Of a DNA stretch of 64,000 nt, positions 26,286 to 34,365 are shown piece by piece. Every line of letters begins with the position of its first letter. Within the stretch, counting starts at the first letter, position 1. The stretch is from assembly GCF_030019085.1 (NCBI RefSeq), contig NZ_JASEFJ010000004.1, positions 1 to 64,000 on the forward strand, read 5' to 3'. Under the pieces are notes generated by a model. That model was not told where the DNA came from and did not search any database. It saw only the letters and a program-made list of their open reading frames with translations. The stretch comes from Methanoculleus sp. GTDB lineage: Archaea; Halobacteriota; Methanomicrobia; Methanomicrobiales; Methanoculleaceae. A program made the translations under genes and the position numbers.

Positions 26286-26921
26286 TCACGCCGGTTCCGG
26301 GGCGCTCTCGTAGATCAGCGTCAGGTAGCGTGCCCCAAAGATGATCCAGACAGGGTAGAGGAAGAGCAGGATCAGCAATCCTATGAACGGGATCAGCGCC
26401 AGCACAACAGCGATGAAGCCAAAGACGAGCCCGACAACCCAGAGGATGATGAGCGCGAGGATATAACTCCCCCAGCCGATCTTTCCGATGTGCTGGAGGA
26501 TGGCGCCGAAAGCAAAAGCCTGGCCCATGCTGTTCTTCCGTGCAAACCGGATGATACCCATGGTCGAGATCAGCGTGACCAGCAGCCCGACGATGATCAT
26601 GACCAGCAGCCAGATACCGGCGGCAGTGGCCGCTGGATCGGTGGCCACGCTCAGTGGCACCCCAAATATGAGCGCCACGATAAAGACCGGGATGCTGTAG
26701 ATGATACCGATGATAATGAGTTTCAGGCCGTCGATGAACGTCCTCACCCAGTTTCCTACATCAGGGGCCGGTTTGACACCGCTGTAGATCCTGACCATAT
26801 ACCCCAGGATCAGCGGGAATATGATAGTGCTGATGACGAGCAGGATCCACCGGACCCATTTGCCCCAGACAGCACCTTTTGCATAACTGAACGAATCGCT
26901 CAGCATCTTGCCATAATCCAT
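26286..26921 (-). CDS. DUF4013 membrane protein
   Basis: 211 residues with about six hydrophobic segments, starting MDYGKMLSDSFSYAKGAVWG, the typical DUF4013 opening (a soluble helix, then membrane helices). The segment IIRFARKNSMGQAFAFGAIL between helices is also typical. The family is widespread in methanogens and has no assigned function. Single gene; TATAAAAC lies upstream near 26961 in the minus-strand leader region, but its orientation is uncertain. Confidence 0.85.
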   Translation of the reverse strand: MDYGKMLSDSFSYAKGAVWGKWVRWILLVISTIIFPLILGYMVRIYSGVKPAPDVGNWVRTFIDGLKLIIIGIIYSIPVFIVALIFGVPLSVATDPAATAAGIWLLVMIIVGLLVTLISTMGIIRFARKNSMGQAFAFGAILQHIGKIGWGSYILALIILWVVGLVFGFIAVVLALIPFIGLLILLFLYPVWIIFGARYLTLIYESAPEPA

Positions 26922-27403
26922 AAGTAAAACTCCGACGCTTCAGGATGCGCAGATAGGGCATATAAAACATCCTGGTGAACTACCCCGCCCTGAAGAGGGG
27001 ATGGCGCATGCGCGGGCCCGGTGACCAGATCCCTCCAGGGGAACCCGGGAGGATGAAGCGCCTCGTGATGAGAGCGTATGCTGAAGGATGTGACCTCCGC
27101 GTCCCGTGCTTCCGAACTTCCTGGAATGAACATTTCCGGGTTCTGCCAGATCGAGGAGGGGCGGCATGGCGGGTTCCCGGTTGAGGTCTCTGGCGGGAGA
27201 TCATGAGCCCGGTCATCCCCACTGATAACAGGTATCCGCGTTCATTGGCCTGACGGCAGGCGAGCGTCCCCCCAGAACGGTGCTCTGGTGGTATCCTGTC
27301 TGCCCGCGGCCACGAACAAAGGTATTTTAGGTAAGAAGGCAGATTGAATGAGGTAAACGGGGCGCGATAACAGGACCGATGCGCCAACCGTCACCGTACC
27401 GGT
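26922..27403. other. Intergenic stretch with one hairpin repeat
   Basis: Holds the hairpin repeat at 26974-27000. The remaining ~400 bases show no gene or RNA. A TATA-like TATTTTAGG near 27320 is too far from the tRNA to be sure of a link. Confidence 0.45.
26974..27000. repeat. GC-rich hairpin repeat, copy 3
   Basis: GGTGAACTACCCCGCCCTGAAGAGGGG: the first 15 bases equal 20455-20469. The downstream 41-base block of copies 1 and 2 is missing, so this is a truncated or solo end. Confidence 0.6.
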
Positions 27404-27488
27404 GCGAGGGTTGCCAAGCCAGGTCAAAGGCGCCAGGTTGAGGGCCTGGTCTCGCAGGAGTTCGTGAGTTCAAATCTCACCCCTCGCA
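27404..27488 (+). tRNA. tRNA-Leu (GAG)
   Basis: 85 bases with acceptor GCGAGGG/CCCTCGC, anticodon stem CCAGG/CCTGG and loop TTGAGGG (anticodon GAG), a long variable arm as expected for leucine, and T-arm GTGAGTTCAAATCTCAC. Discriminator A. The 3' CCA is not encoded. A T-run follows (27494-27498). Confidence 0.95.
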
Positions 27489-27524
27489 CTCCGATTTTTC
27501 CAGCCATATTGCCGGGAAGACCCC

Positions 27525-27728
27525 TCACACCGCCACCGACTGGCGCTGCCGGCAGCGTTCAAGAAGTCTCCCCCACTCCGCCGGGTGCTCTCCTGCCCAC
27601 TCGATCAGCGCACGGGCCACCCGGTCTCGAAACGCGGCGTCAACCCGGTAGTCAACCAGGATACAGTCCACCACCATCTGGATATCAGAGTTTTGGTCAC
27701 CTTCAACCCTCGTGCCCCTCACCCTCAA
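27525..27728 (-). CDS. Hypothetical small protein
   Basis: Up to 67 residues, with TTG 27728 as the first start and several internal GTG/ATG options; the true start is unclear. The C-terminal half FRDRVARALIEWAGEHPAEW has a strong G/C third-position bias and reads like a real amphipathic helical protein. No family recognised. It is convergent with the tRNA gene. Confidence 0.4.
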   Translation of the reverse strand: MRVRGTRVEGDQNSDIQMVVDCILVDYRVDAAFRDRVARALIEWAGEHPAEWGRLLERCRQRQSVAV

Positions 27729-27747
27729 AGCGGCTAAACGTCCGGAT

Positions 27748-27758
27748 AGTATATAAGG
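27748..27758 (+). promoter_or_regulatory. TATA box of the dph6 operon
   Basis: AGTATATAAGG about 75 bases before ATG 27827, a good archaeal TATA box. It implies a leader of roughly 50 bases. Confidence 0.55.
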
Positions 27759-27826
27759 TTGATGATCCCCCTCCTACCGACGGGAGGGATTATAATGCAC
27801 TGCGGAGAAGACTACGGGAACCAGTT

Positions 27827-28507
27827 ATGAGACTCGGCGTTCTCTTCTCCGGCGGGAAAGACTCGGCCTTCGCCTGCTGGAAGGCGATGCAGAAGGAGGA
27901 AGTGGTCTGCCTGATCACGATCGTCTCCCGGAACCCGGAGAGTTACATGTTCCACACCCCGAACATCCGGCTTGCCGCGCTCCAGGCCGAGTCCGCCGGA
28001 CTCCCTCTCCTGGAGATGGAGACGGAGGGCGAGAAAGAGACCGAACTTCTCGACCTTCGAGGTGCACTCCTTGCCGCACGGGAACGTTTCGGGATCGAGG
28101 GTCTCGTGACCGGGGCTATCCTCTCGGTCTACCAGGCGACACGTCTCCAGCGGGTCTGCTATGAACTGGGGCTCTGGTGTTTCAACCCGCTCTGGCTTGC
28201 AGACCAGGATGAATACATGGAGGAACTCCTGGATGCCGGGTTCCGGGTCATCATCACGGGCGTCTTCGCCTCGCCCTTTGACGGGTCATGGCTCGGGAGG
28301 GAGATCGACCGCCGCACCCTCGACGAACTCCGTATGATCGCCCGGGAACACAGGATCACCCTCACCGGGGAGGGCGGGGAGTTCGAGACGTTCGTCATCG
28401 ACGCTCCATTCTTCTCCCGGCGGGTCGCGATCGAGGAGGGGTCGAGGGTCTACCGGAACCACAACGGCGTCTTCAGGATAGAGCGGGCGGGACTGGTGGC
28501 ACGATGA
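27827..28507 (+). CDS. dph6: Diphthine--ammonia ligase family protein
   Basis: 226 residues, an adenine-nucleotide alpha-hydrolase fold. The N-terminal PP-loop GVLFSGGKDSAFACWKA binds ATP; the C-terminal half has the Dph6 motifs EGLVTGAILSVYQATRLQRV, GLWCFNPLW and the conserved LTGEGGEFETFVIDAP. Dph6 amidates diphthine on elongation factor 2, using ammonium. ATG 27827 is the first start matching the family. ATGA overlap with the next gene means coupled translation. Confidence 0.88.
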   Translation: MRLGVLFSGGKDSAFACWKAMQKEEVVCLITIVSRNPESYMFHTPNIRLAALQAESAGLPLLEMETEGEKETELLDLRGALLAARERFGIEGLVTGAILSVYQATRLQRVCYELGLWCFNPLWLADQDEYMEELLDAGFRVIITGVFASPFDGSWLGREIDRRTLDELRMIAREHRITLTGEGGEFETFVIDAPFFSRRVAIEEGSRVYRNHNGVFRIERAGLVAR

Positions 28508-29061
28508 TCTCCGTCATCGACCTCTGTTACCGCGAGGACTCCCTCTCGCGGGAGGAGTTCGTTACACCGGTCGAGCGACTCCTCAGGAGATCTGGCAGAG
28601 AGTTTAACACCCGCCACTACACCGCACCCGATATCGAGGCTGCAGACGCGGCAATCCTCTGCGGCACGGCGCTGATGGACACCGGGTTTGCGGAGCGACC
28701 AGACCTCTTTTACTGGCTCCTTGAGTTCGAGCGCCCGGTGCTCGGTATATCCTCCGGCATGAGAGCGCTCGCCACGGCGTTTGGCGCCGGGGTTGAACCC
28801 GGTTGCGGGATCGGTATGACCGAGGTGGAGGTGCTCAGCCCCGACCCCCTGTTTGCCGGAAAAGAGAGGTTCTCCGCCTACGAGGTACGTGGATGCGCTG
28901 TCGGGGTGCCTGGCGGGTTCGTGGCGCTTGCGGCCTCAAAAGAGTGTGTCCAGGCGATCCGGCACCGTTTCCTCCCGCTCTACGGCCTCCTCTTTCACCC
29001 CGAGGTCAGAAACGACTGGCTGATCGAGCGGTTCCTCGGACTGGTGGATCAGCGGCCGTAG
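28504..29061 (+). CDS. Class I glutamine-amidotransferase-like protein lacking the catalytic cysteine
   Basis: 185 residues from ATG 28504, overlapping the dph6 stop (ATGA). The GATase-1 fold shows in DAAILCGTALMD, RPVLGISSGMRALA (nucleophile elbow) and YGLLFHPEVRNDW (His and Glu of the triad). The nucleophile position, normally Cys in GICxG, is Ser here (GISSG), so glutaminase activity is doubtful. Co-expression with dph6 suggests a role near diphthamide formation, perhaps ammonia binding or regulation; this is inference. The last 13 bases overlap mmp10, which converges. Confidence 0.8.
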   Translation: MISVIDLCYREDSLSREEFVTPVERLLRRSGREFNTRHYTAPDIEAADAAILCGTALMDTGFAERPDLFYWLLEFERPVLGISSGMRALATAFGAGVEPGCGIGMTEVEVLSPDPLFAGKERFSAYEVRGCAVGVPGGFVALAASKECVQAIRHRFLPLYGLLFHPEVRNDWLIERFLGLVDQRP

Positions 29062-30275
29062 CGGTTGATCGTGTTGATCAGGGCCGCGATCCCTTCCATC
29101 TCCTTATCGAGCACCTCGTTGCGGGTCATCCCCATGCTCGTCTCCGCATCGGCCGTCAGCATCTCGGGGCCACGCAGAACCTCGCGGTCGACACCATCGG
29201 CGGAGAGGATCTCCTTTGCCTCGGCGTCGTGGACGAACGCCCGGCCTGGGATTATCACGACGTCCTCGAGTTTCGATAGGTTCACCCCGGCCAGGTCGTC
29301 GGCGGTGATGAGGCAGGCGATCTCCTTTTTGACCGCAACAACCCTGGATATTGAGCCACGGATCGAGAGTATCCGCTGGATGTAGGGCGCAGCGACGCTC
29401 CCGGTGATCACGCTCGCACGTCTCTGGACGCGGGGGAGTTTCCTGAGGAGGTCGGGTTCGTGGAGGATTGCAAACGGAGAACCGATGGTCGGGTCGCCAA
29501 GCGGGGTTCCGCTGATCTTCATCGAGAACCGTTCGTTCAGGTCGGTGACGAGGTTCTGGAACTCGTCGACCGTGTGGATGCGCTGCCCCTCGATGATGGG
29601 GGCGTTGCCGAGGATGAGTCCCTGCTCGGTGCGGTTTGCAAACCGCATCAGGATCAGCCCTTTTGCGCCCCGCTCATCCAGCCAGGCACAGGTCTGCTCC
29701 AGAACCTCACCATCGTTTACGCCGGGAATGACGACAGCGGCGGCGTAGAGATCGATCTCCTCGCAGAACCGGTCGAGGATGGAGAGCGAGACTTCCGGCG
29801 TCGGGTCGTGCATCCAGTCTCGCCGGAGCCCCGGGTCGGCGGCAAAGATGGTGAATGAGACCTCGGAGAGACCGTTATCGATGAGGTGGTCCGCTATCGC
29901 GGGGTCATCAAACCCCTTGCCGCTTGTGTAGCCGATGTGGAGCGGCACCTCCATGCTCCCCAGGAGTTCGATGAGGTCATGGAACTCGGGGTAGCAACTC
30001 GGGTCGCCGCCGCCGCTGATTGTGACACGGTCGAGGTCTTCGTTCATCACCTGGAGGTTTGCGAGCGTCTCGTCGGCGACCGTCCTGAGGTCTTTGAACC
30101 CCTCGTAGCCCTCACGCACGCCACGGGTGCAGTAGTCACAGCCTTTCTTGAAGGGGAGACAGTACCTGCAGCCGAAAGCGGTCGTCCCCCTGACGTGTTT
30201 GAAGTAACAGTACGAGCAGAACCCCCGGCAGTCAAGGCCGGGCCGGCCCCCGAGATCGACGGTGAGGTGCGACAT
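29049..30275 (-). CDS. mmp10: Methanogenesis marker protein 10, McrA arginine C-methylase (radical SAM)
   Basis: 408 residues from ATG 30275; upstream in-frame codons to 30317 match nothing and run into a repeat. A radical SAM CX3CX2C motif lies at residues 16-23 (CRGFCSYC), followed by the extra cysteines FGCRYCLPFKKGCDYC typical of Mmp10. TISGGGDPSCYPEFHDL is the GGE-like SAM-binding motif. Known Mmp10 enzymes methylate an arginine of methyl-coenzyme M reductase in a cobalamin-dependent way. Full length. Confidence 0.93.
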   Translation of the reverse strand: MSHLTVDLGGRPGLDCRGFCSYCYFKHVRGTTAFGCRYCLPFKKGCDYCTRGVREGYEGFKDLRTVADETLANLQVMNEDLDRVTISGGGDPSCYPEFHDLIELLGSMEVPLHIGYTSGKGFDDPAIADHLIDNGLSEVSFTIFAADPGLRRDWMHDPTPEVSLSILDRFCEEIDLYAAAVVIPGVNDGEVLEQTCAWLDERGAKGLILMRFANRTEQGLILGNAPIIEGQRIHTVDEFQNLVTDLNERFSMKISGTPLGDPTIGSPFAILHEPDLLRKLPRVQRRASVITGSVAAPYIQRILSIRGSISRVVAVKKEIACLITADDLAGVNLSKLEDVVIIPGRAFVHDAEAKEILSADGVDREVLRGPEMLTADAETSMGMTRNEVLDKEMEGIAALINTINRYGR

Positions 30276-30321
30276 CCTGGTGGTACCTTCGGTGTTACTC
30301 TGTATTGAACGTTGCACAGCG

Positions 30322-30362
30322 GGGCCATCAATCCAATGCCCTGGTTTGATAAACCTCTCCCC
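30322..30362. repeat. TTTGATG-type repeat pair, copy 2
   Basis: GGCCATCAATCC, a six-base spacer, then GGTTTGATAAACCTCTCCCC. An inverted repeat (ATCAATCC/GGTTTGAT) about 50 bases upstream of the mmp10 start. Confidence 0.55.
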
Positions 30363-30439
30363 GAAGAGATTTCAGGGGGATGTGCCTCGCTGCGGGCCCT
30401 CCTTCCGTCAGCCCCGCCGCACGGGGGATCCGTTCCCCG

Positions 30440-30562
30440 GGTTTCCCTGTGAGAAACGTCCTGGAGTGTTCATTACCGTCCCCGTGCACGGCCATCCGGG
30501 CCATCGCCGATCACTGCCCTCCCCCCAGGAAGGGCGGGAGGTGGGGGTGTTCTGGTGACACG
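30440..30562. repeat. ATCGCCGATCACTGCC hairpin repeat, copy 1
   Basis: CCCGTGCACGGCCATCCGGG is followed by ATCGCCGATCACTGCC (30503-30518) and then a CCCTCC...GGGCGGGAGG hairpin. The same order is found at 51181 and 63480. The rest of the stretch from 30363 to 30762 holds no gene. Confidence 0.6.
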
Positions 30563-30762
30563 TTGAGAGGGAGGGTGTTCCGCTCCCTCCCCCACGGTCT
30601 TACCGGAGAGATATTTCCGTGGGAGAATCGCCACGCCCTGCCTGGCCCTCCCGTGACCGGTGAAAGAAGTTCACACGGGACGGTTGAATTCTTCTCCACG
30701 CACCCTGCCAGGAAACGGTGGTGGGTTTATGCCCTGCCGGGACCACCAGGTCATGGTGAGTG

Positions 30763-31035
30763 ATGCGGACAAGTCACCGGCTGCTTCTACGGCTCTACCA
30801 CGACCCCGGGTATGACTTCTCCCGTGTCGAGATCGATTACGTCGACCGGGGTGCGCCCGGCGACCGCTCGACGGTTCGGGGCGGGAGGGTCGTTTCGCTT
30901 GAGCCCCAGTACATGGAGGTGGACGCCGGAACCCACGTCGCCTGCATCCCCTATCACCGGATCCGGCGGATTCTCTACGACGGCGAGGTCGTATGGGAGC
31001 ACGGTCACCGGCAGGGTGATGCCGGCGATGGGTGA
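30763..31035 (+). CDS. UPF0248 (DUF504) family protein
   Basis: 90 residues from ATG 30763. The whole protein fits the archaeal DUF504 family: N-terminal MRTSHRLLLRLYHDPGYDF, central VDRGAPGD, and the C-terminal IPYHRIRRILYDGEVVWE. The family is conserved in euryarchaea and sometimes linked to RNA-related genes; no function is proven. A single gene upstream of tRNA-Thr. Confidence 0.85.
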   Translation: MRTSHRLLLRLYHDPGYDFSRVEIDYVDRGAPGDRSTVRGGRVVSLEPQYMEVDAGTHVACIPYHRIRRILYDGEVVWEHGHRQGDAGDG

Positions 31036-31086
31036 GGAGCACCGGCGCCACCTTTTTTACCGGAGACCTCCCAGTAAGTAAGGTAT

Positions 31087-31159
31087 GCCCCAGTGGCTTA
31101 GCTGGCAGAGCGGCTGACTTGTAATCAGCAGGTCCCGAGTTCAAATCTCGGCTGGGGCT
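31087..31159 (+). tRNA. tRNA-Thr (TGT)
   Basis: 73 bases: acceptor GCCCCAG/CTGGGGC, anticodon stem GCTGA/TCAGC with loop CTTGTAA (anticodon TGT), T-arm CGAGTTCAAATCTCG. Discriminator T, no encoded CCA. A TTTT run follows at 31161. Confidence 0.95.
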
Positions 31160-31689
31160 CTTTTGATTTTGTGCAGTTCTTTTCAAAATTGGGGCAATTT
31201 CCGGTCTTCTTTACATATCCGGGAACGAAGAAGATATAATGCTTCAACCGGCCGGTTCTGGTATACCATCTCCCGGGACGGTCCCCACTGCACCCGGTGC
31301 GCCTCGTCGATGTACCGGGCACACGTTTGCCGGCGACTCATGAGCCACCCCGGCGAGTTCTGTAGAAGCACTCCCGGAGACATAACCCATCGCGAAATAG
31401 TTTCATACCTCCCGGCGGCGATCATGCGCTGTAACCCCCTCTACGGCGCCCGGGAGACCCAGCCGGACACCGCTCGGCGGGGTATCAGTGTGCGCCCAGA
31501 TCGTCGCTATGTGCGTCTGTCGGCGCGCGGCACGAAACGCCCGCCCACAGAACGATCCTGTCACGAACTTGCTGCCTGCACAGGGGAGCGCTACATGCAG
31601 GAGTTTGGGTACACCGGCGGGAAGACCAGGCCTCTGTCGCAAAGGTCGGCGAGTTCGCACAAGGGGTCTGAGGAGGGGGAGGCCCGGTC
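31160..31689. other. Stretch without a recognised gene
   Basis: Open frames of 60-190 codons exist on both strands but none has a ribosome binding site or known motif. An 80-codon minus-strand frame (31183-31425) has a coding-like end (VEALYLLRSRICKEDRKLPQ) and could be a gene remnant. Position directly after a tRNA is a usual integration site, but no integrase or duplicated tRNA end was found. Confidence 0.4.
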
Positions 31690-32075
31690 TTTCATGGAGC
31701 AGCACCATCGTTATCAGCGGGATCGTGACAGGTGACCCGATCGTCGAGACGAAGACGATCTGTGACGTAAGACTGGCGTTGGCACCCTACTGCTCCGCGA
31801 AGATGACCGTGTTTGCGGCGGCGGGCATCGTGATCATGACGCCGCTCACGAGCGGGTCGGCAAAGAGCCGCGAGAAGAGCGCCGGGACAACGAGGAGGAG
31901 GACGGCGCTCGCCGACCATCTCCCGCGCCGGCAACGTCGCACGCGGTGTGGTCACCCCGCCAGGGAGGTCGATCGCATCGATGAACGGCCCTGGTATATC
32001 TAACGGGCTGAGGAAGAGGAGGAACCCGATCACGGAGGCCGTAACCCCGGGGTTTGCAGGCAGTTTCAAGCTAAA
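31690..32075 (-). pseudogene. AEC (auxin efflux carrier) family transporter, broken C-terminal part
   Basis: Minus-strand pieces read [20 protein letters not shown] and [15 protein letters not shown], then after a frameshift and deletion [40 protein letters not shown], an in-frame TAG (31789-31787), GANASLTSQIVFVSTIGSPV and TIPLITMVLLHE. These are the last helices of AEC transporters. The N-terminal half is missing. The TAG stands where relatives usually have a tyrosine. Confidence 0.8.
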
Positions 32076-32187
32076 TTCACCCTCACGCTCGCCGGCGACG
32101 ACAGGACCCCGGATCGTATTTCGTTCACCTTTTTTGCCCTGGACCGCGAACCTGAAAGTGATCGGAGTGACGGAAGAGGAGAGAGGG

Positions 32188-33027
32188 GTGTGCGGGCTTG
32201 CCGTCAACACCATCCATATCATGGACTGCGTCGAGGGCATGCGGCGCCTTCAGGCAGGCTCGGTCGACGTCATCGTCACATCGCCGCCCTACAACATCGG
32301 AAAAAACTACAACTCATACCACGATCGGAAACCGCGCCAGGATTACCTCGAGTGGATGGGAGAAGTCGCCGCCGAAGCGGCACGCGTCCTCGCCGACGAC
32401 GGTTCTTTCTTCCTCAACGTCGGCGGTAAACCCCGGGACCCCTGGATACCGTTCGACGTCGTCCAGCGGTTCCGGGCGCACTTTGAACTGCAGAACGTCA
32501 TCCACTGGATCAAGTCGATCGCGATCGAGAAGGAAGATGTGGGCGATTACGACAGGATCGCCGGGGATATCGCCGTCGGCCACTATCAGCCCGTGAACAG
32601 TCCCCGCTACCTGAGCCAGTGCCACGAGCACATCTTCCATCTAACAAAGAATGGCGACGTGACGCTCGATAAACTGGCTATCGGCGTGGCCTACCAGGAC
32701 AAGAGCAACATCGGCCGCTGGAAAGCAGCAAAACGCGACCTCCGCGACCGGGGGAACACCTGGTTTATCCCGTATCCGACCATCCGTTCGTCCCTCCCTC
32801 ACCCCACCACCTTCCCGGTAAAACTGCCCGAGATGTGCATCCGGCTCCACGGTTGCCGGCCGGGGCTGCTCGTCCTGGACCCATTCATGGGGATCGGTAG
32901 CACGGCGCTTGCGGCGATATCGCTTGGCGTGGATTACATAGGGTTTGAGATCGACCCGGCATACCGGGGGATCGCAAAGACCAGGATCGAGGAAGCGTGC
33001 CGCCGGAGAGGAGATCCCGGAGACTGA
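32188..33027 (+). CDS. DNA methyltransferase, amino (N4-cytosine/N6-adenine) type
   Basis: About 279 residues. Motif [16 protein letters not shown] lies near the N-terminus and motif [18 protein letters not shown] near the C-terminus, the order of beta-class enzymes (IV before I). [13 protein letters not shown] follows. SPPY is usual for N4-cytosine enzymes, but N6-adenine is possible. GTG 32188 has AGGAG seven bases before it; GTG 32167 and 32158 are alternatives. No restriction endonuclease is adjacent, so it may be an orphan methylase. The long frame upstream is the degraded AEC gene read antisense. Confidence 0.88.
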   Translation: MCGLAVNTIHIMDCVEGMRRLQAGSVDVIVTSPPYNIGKNYNSYHDRKPRQDYLEWMGEVAAEAARVLADDGSFFLNVGGKPRDPWIPFDVVQRFRAHFELQNVIHWIKSIAIEKEDVGDYDRIAGDIAVGHYQPVNSPRYLSQCHEHIFHLTKNGDVTLDKLAIGVAYQDKSNIGRWKAAKRDLRDRGNTWFIPYPTIRSSLPHPTTFPVKLPEMCIRLHGCRPGLLVLDPFMGIGSTALAAISLGVDYIGFEIDPAYRGIAKTRIEEACRRRGDPGD

Positions 33028-33039
33028 CGGATACACACC

Positions 33040-34278
33040 ATGAACGCCCTTATACCCTTCGCCCTCGCCCTTGTTCTGATCACCGTTGCCTCCCTCAGAT
33101 ACCGTCTCCCGCCGTTTCTCTCCCTCGTCGGGACTTCCATCGTATTCGGTCTCCTTGCCGGCCTGCCGGCGGAGACTGTCATCACCTCGATCACGGGCGG
33201 GGCCGGCAGGATATTTGCCACCCTTGGCGTGGTGATATTCTGCGGGATCAATATCGCCGGGGTCCTCCGCGAGAGCGGCCGGATAGAAGAGATCGTCGCC
33301 GATATCCGTGGCGCTGTTCGCCGCCCCCTTGCCACAGCGGGAACGGCCGGCTATCTCCTCTCCGTGCCGCTGATGTGCGGCATAACCTCGTTTCTCATCC
33401 TTGCTCCAATCGTCTCAGGCCTCCACACCGACCGGGAGGCCTCTAAGACCCTCCTCTACTGCGCCGGTATCGCCGGGATGATCTCCTACGTCCTCCTCTA
33501 CCCCGCCCCCGTGGTGTACTCCATGATAACCACGCCAGGCCTCTTCCCCGGCGACCCGTGGGAGTTCAACCTTCTCGCCATCCCACTCTCCCTTATCCTC
33601 CTCGCCGGTCTCCTTATTGCCCTGCGGTCGAGGAGCAGTCTTCCAGCGGCACCGCCGGAGACAAAGGCGACCGGATGGCACCCCCGCGCCTGGCTGCCGT
33701 TCCTGGTCATCCTGGTCGCTCTTGCAGCAGGCACTCTCATCCCCCCGCTTCACGCCCTCGCAAACGTCAACCTGGCGCTCCTTGCCGGACTATTTGCCGC
33801 CCTTCTCACGGTTCCCGGCGATATCAGGGAGCGGGCGGTTGCACGGGGGACGAAGAACGCCGGGATCATCATCTTTGACCTCGCCGGCGCCGGGGCGTTC
33901 GGCGGCGTCATCGCAGCAAGCACGTTCTCGGCGGACGTGACCGCGCTCGTCACGGCCTATCTCCCCATAACCCTCCTCCCCTTCGTCATCGCGGCGCTGC
34001 TTCAGGCAGCGCAGGGTTCAAGGGTGGTCACCGCCTCAATCACCGCGACCATCCTGGCCACCATCCCGGCCGTTCTGGTGATCAACCCGGTTGCCCTGGT
34101 GCTCATGGTCTCCGCGGGGGCGTTCATGTTCTCCTACGCAAGCGATCCCTTCTTCTGGCTGCTAAAACGAACCACTGGCGACGATTTCACTGCGGTCGTG
34201 CGGAACTACACCCTCCCGCTCTCGGTGGCCGGGGTGGTCACGCTCGCGGCGGCGCTGGTGATCCAGGGCATGCCGTGA
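33040..34278 (+). CDS. GntP-like permease
   Basis: 412 residues with about 12 hydrophobic segments. LLQAAQGSRVVTASITATIL in the second half matches the conserved helix hairpin of GntP/gluconate and related carboxylate permeases, and FSYASDPFFWLLKR matches the GntP substrate region. The start ATG 33040 lies 13 bases after the methyltransferase stop, so they may be cotranscribed. Substrate unknown; it may be a short-chain organic acid. Confidence 0.75.
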   Translation: MNALIPFALALVLITVASLRYRLPPFLSLVGTSIVFGLLAGLPAETVITSITGGAGRIFATLGVVIFCGINIAGVLRESGRIEEIVADIRGAVRRPLATAGTAGYLLSVPLMCGITSFLILAPIVSGLHTDREASKTLLYCAGIAGMISYVLLYPAPVVYSMITTPGLFPGDPWEFNLLAIPLSLILLAGLLIALRSRSSLPAAPPETKATGWHPRAWLPFLVILVALAAGTLIPPLHALANVNLALLAGLFAALLTVPGDIRERAVARGTKNAGIIIFDLAGAGAFGGVIAASTFSADVTALVTAYLPITLLPFVIAALLQAAQGSRVVTASITATILATIPAVLVINPVALVLMVSAGAFMFSYASDPFFWLLKRTTGDDFTAVVRNYTLPLSVAGVVTLAAALVIQGMP

Positions 34279-34323
34279 CACAGGCCACCGATATTCATCA
34301 GAAAATCTGCCCGGACCATGCCT

Positions 34324-34332
34324 GATATATAA
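34324..34332 (+). promoter_or_regulatory. TATA box before the fdhA remnant
   Basis: GATATATAA about 40 bases before ATG 34366. The promoter is kept although the gene is broken. Confidence 0.5.
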
Positions 34333-34365
34333 CTCGGGCGGTATGTAGTCCCTGCCGGGGGGAAA

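Noticed and set aside
31087..31689. Integrated element at the tRNA-Thr 3' end
   Set aside because: No integrase gene, no repeated tRNA end and no coherent element genes follow the tRNA within this window.
31948..32187. Upstream extension of the DNA methyltransferase frame
   Set aside because: It is the antisense of the AEC transporter remnant; the ribosome binding site and family similarity favour a start at 32188 or slightly before.
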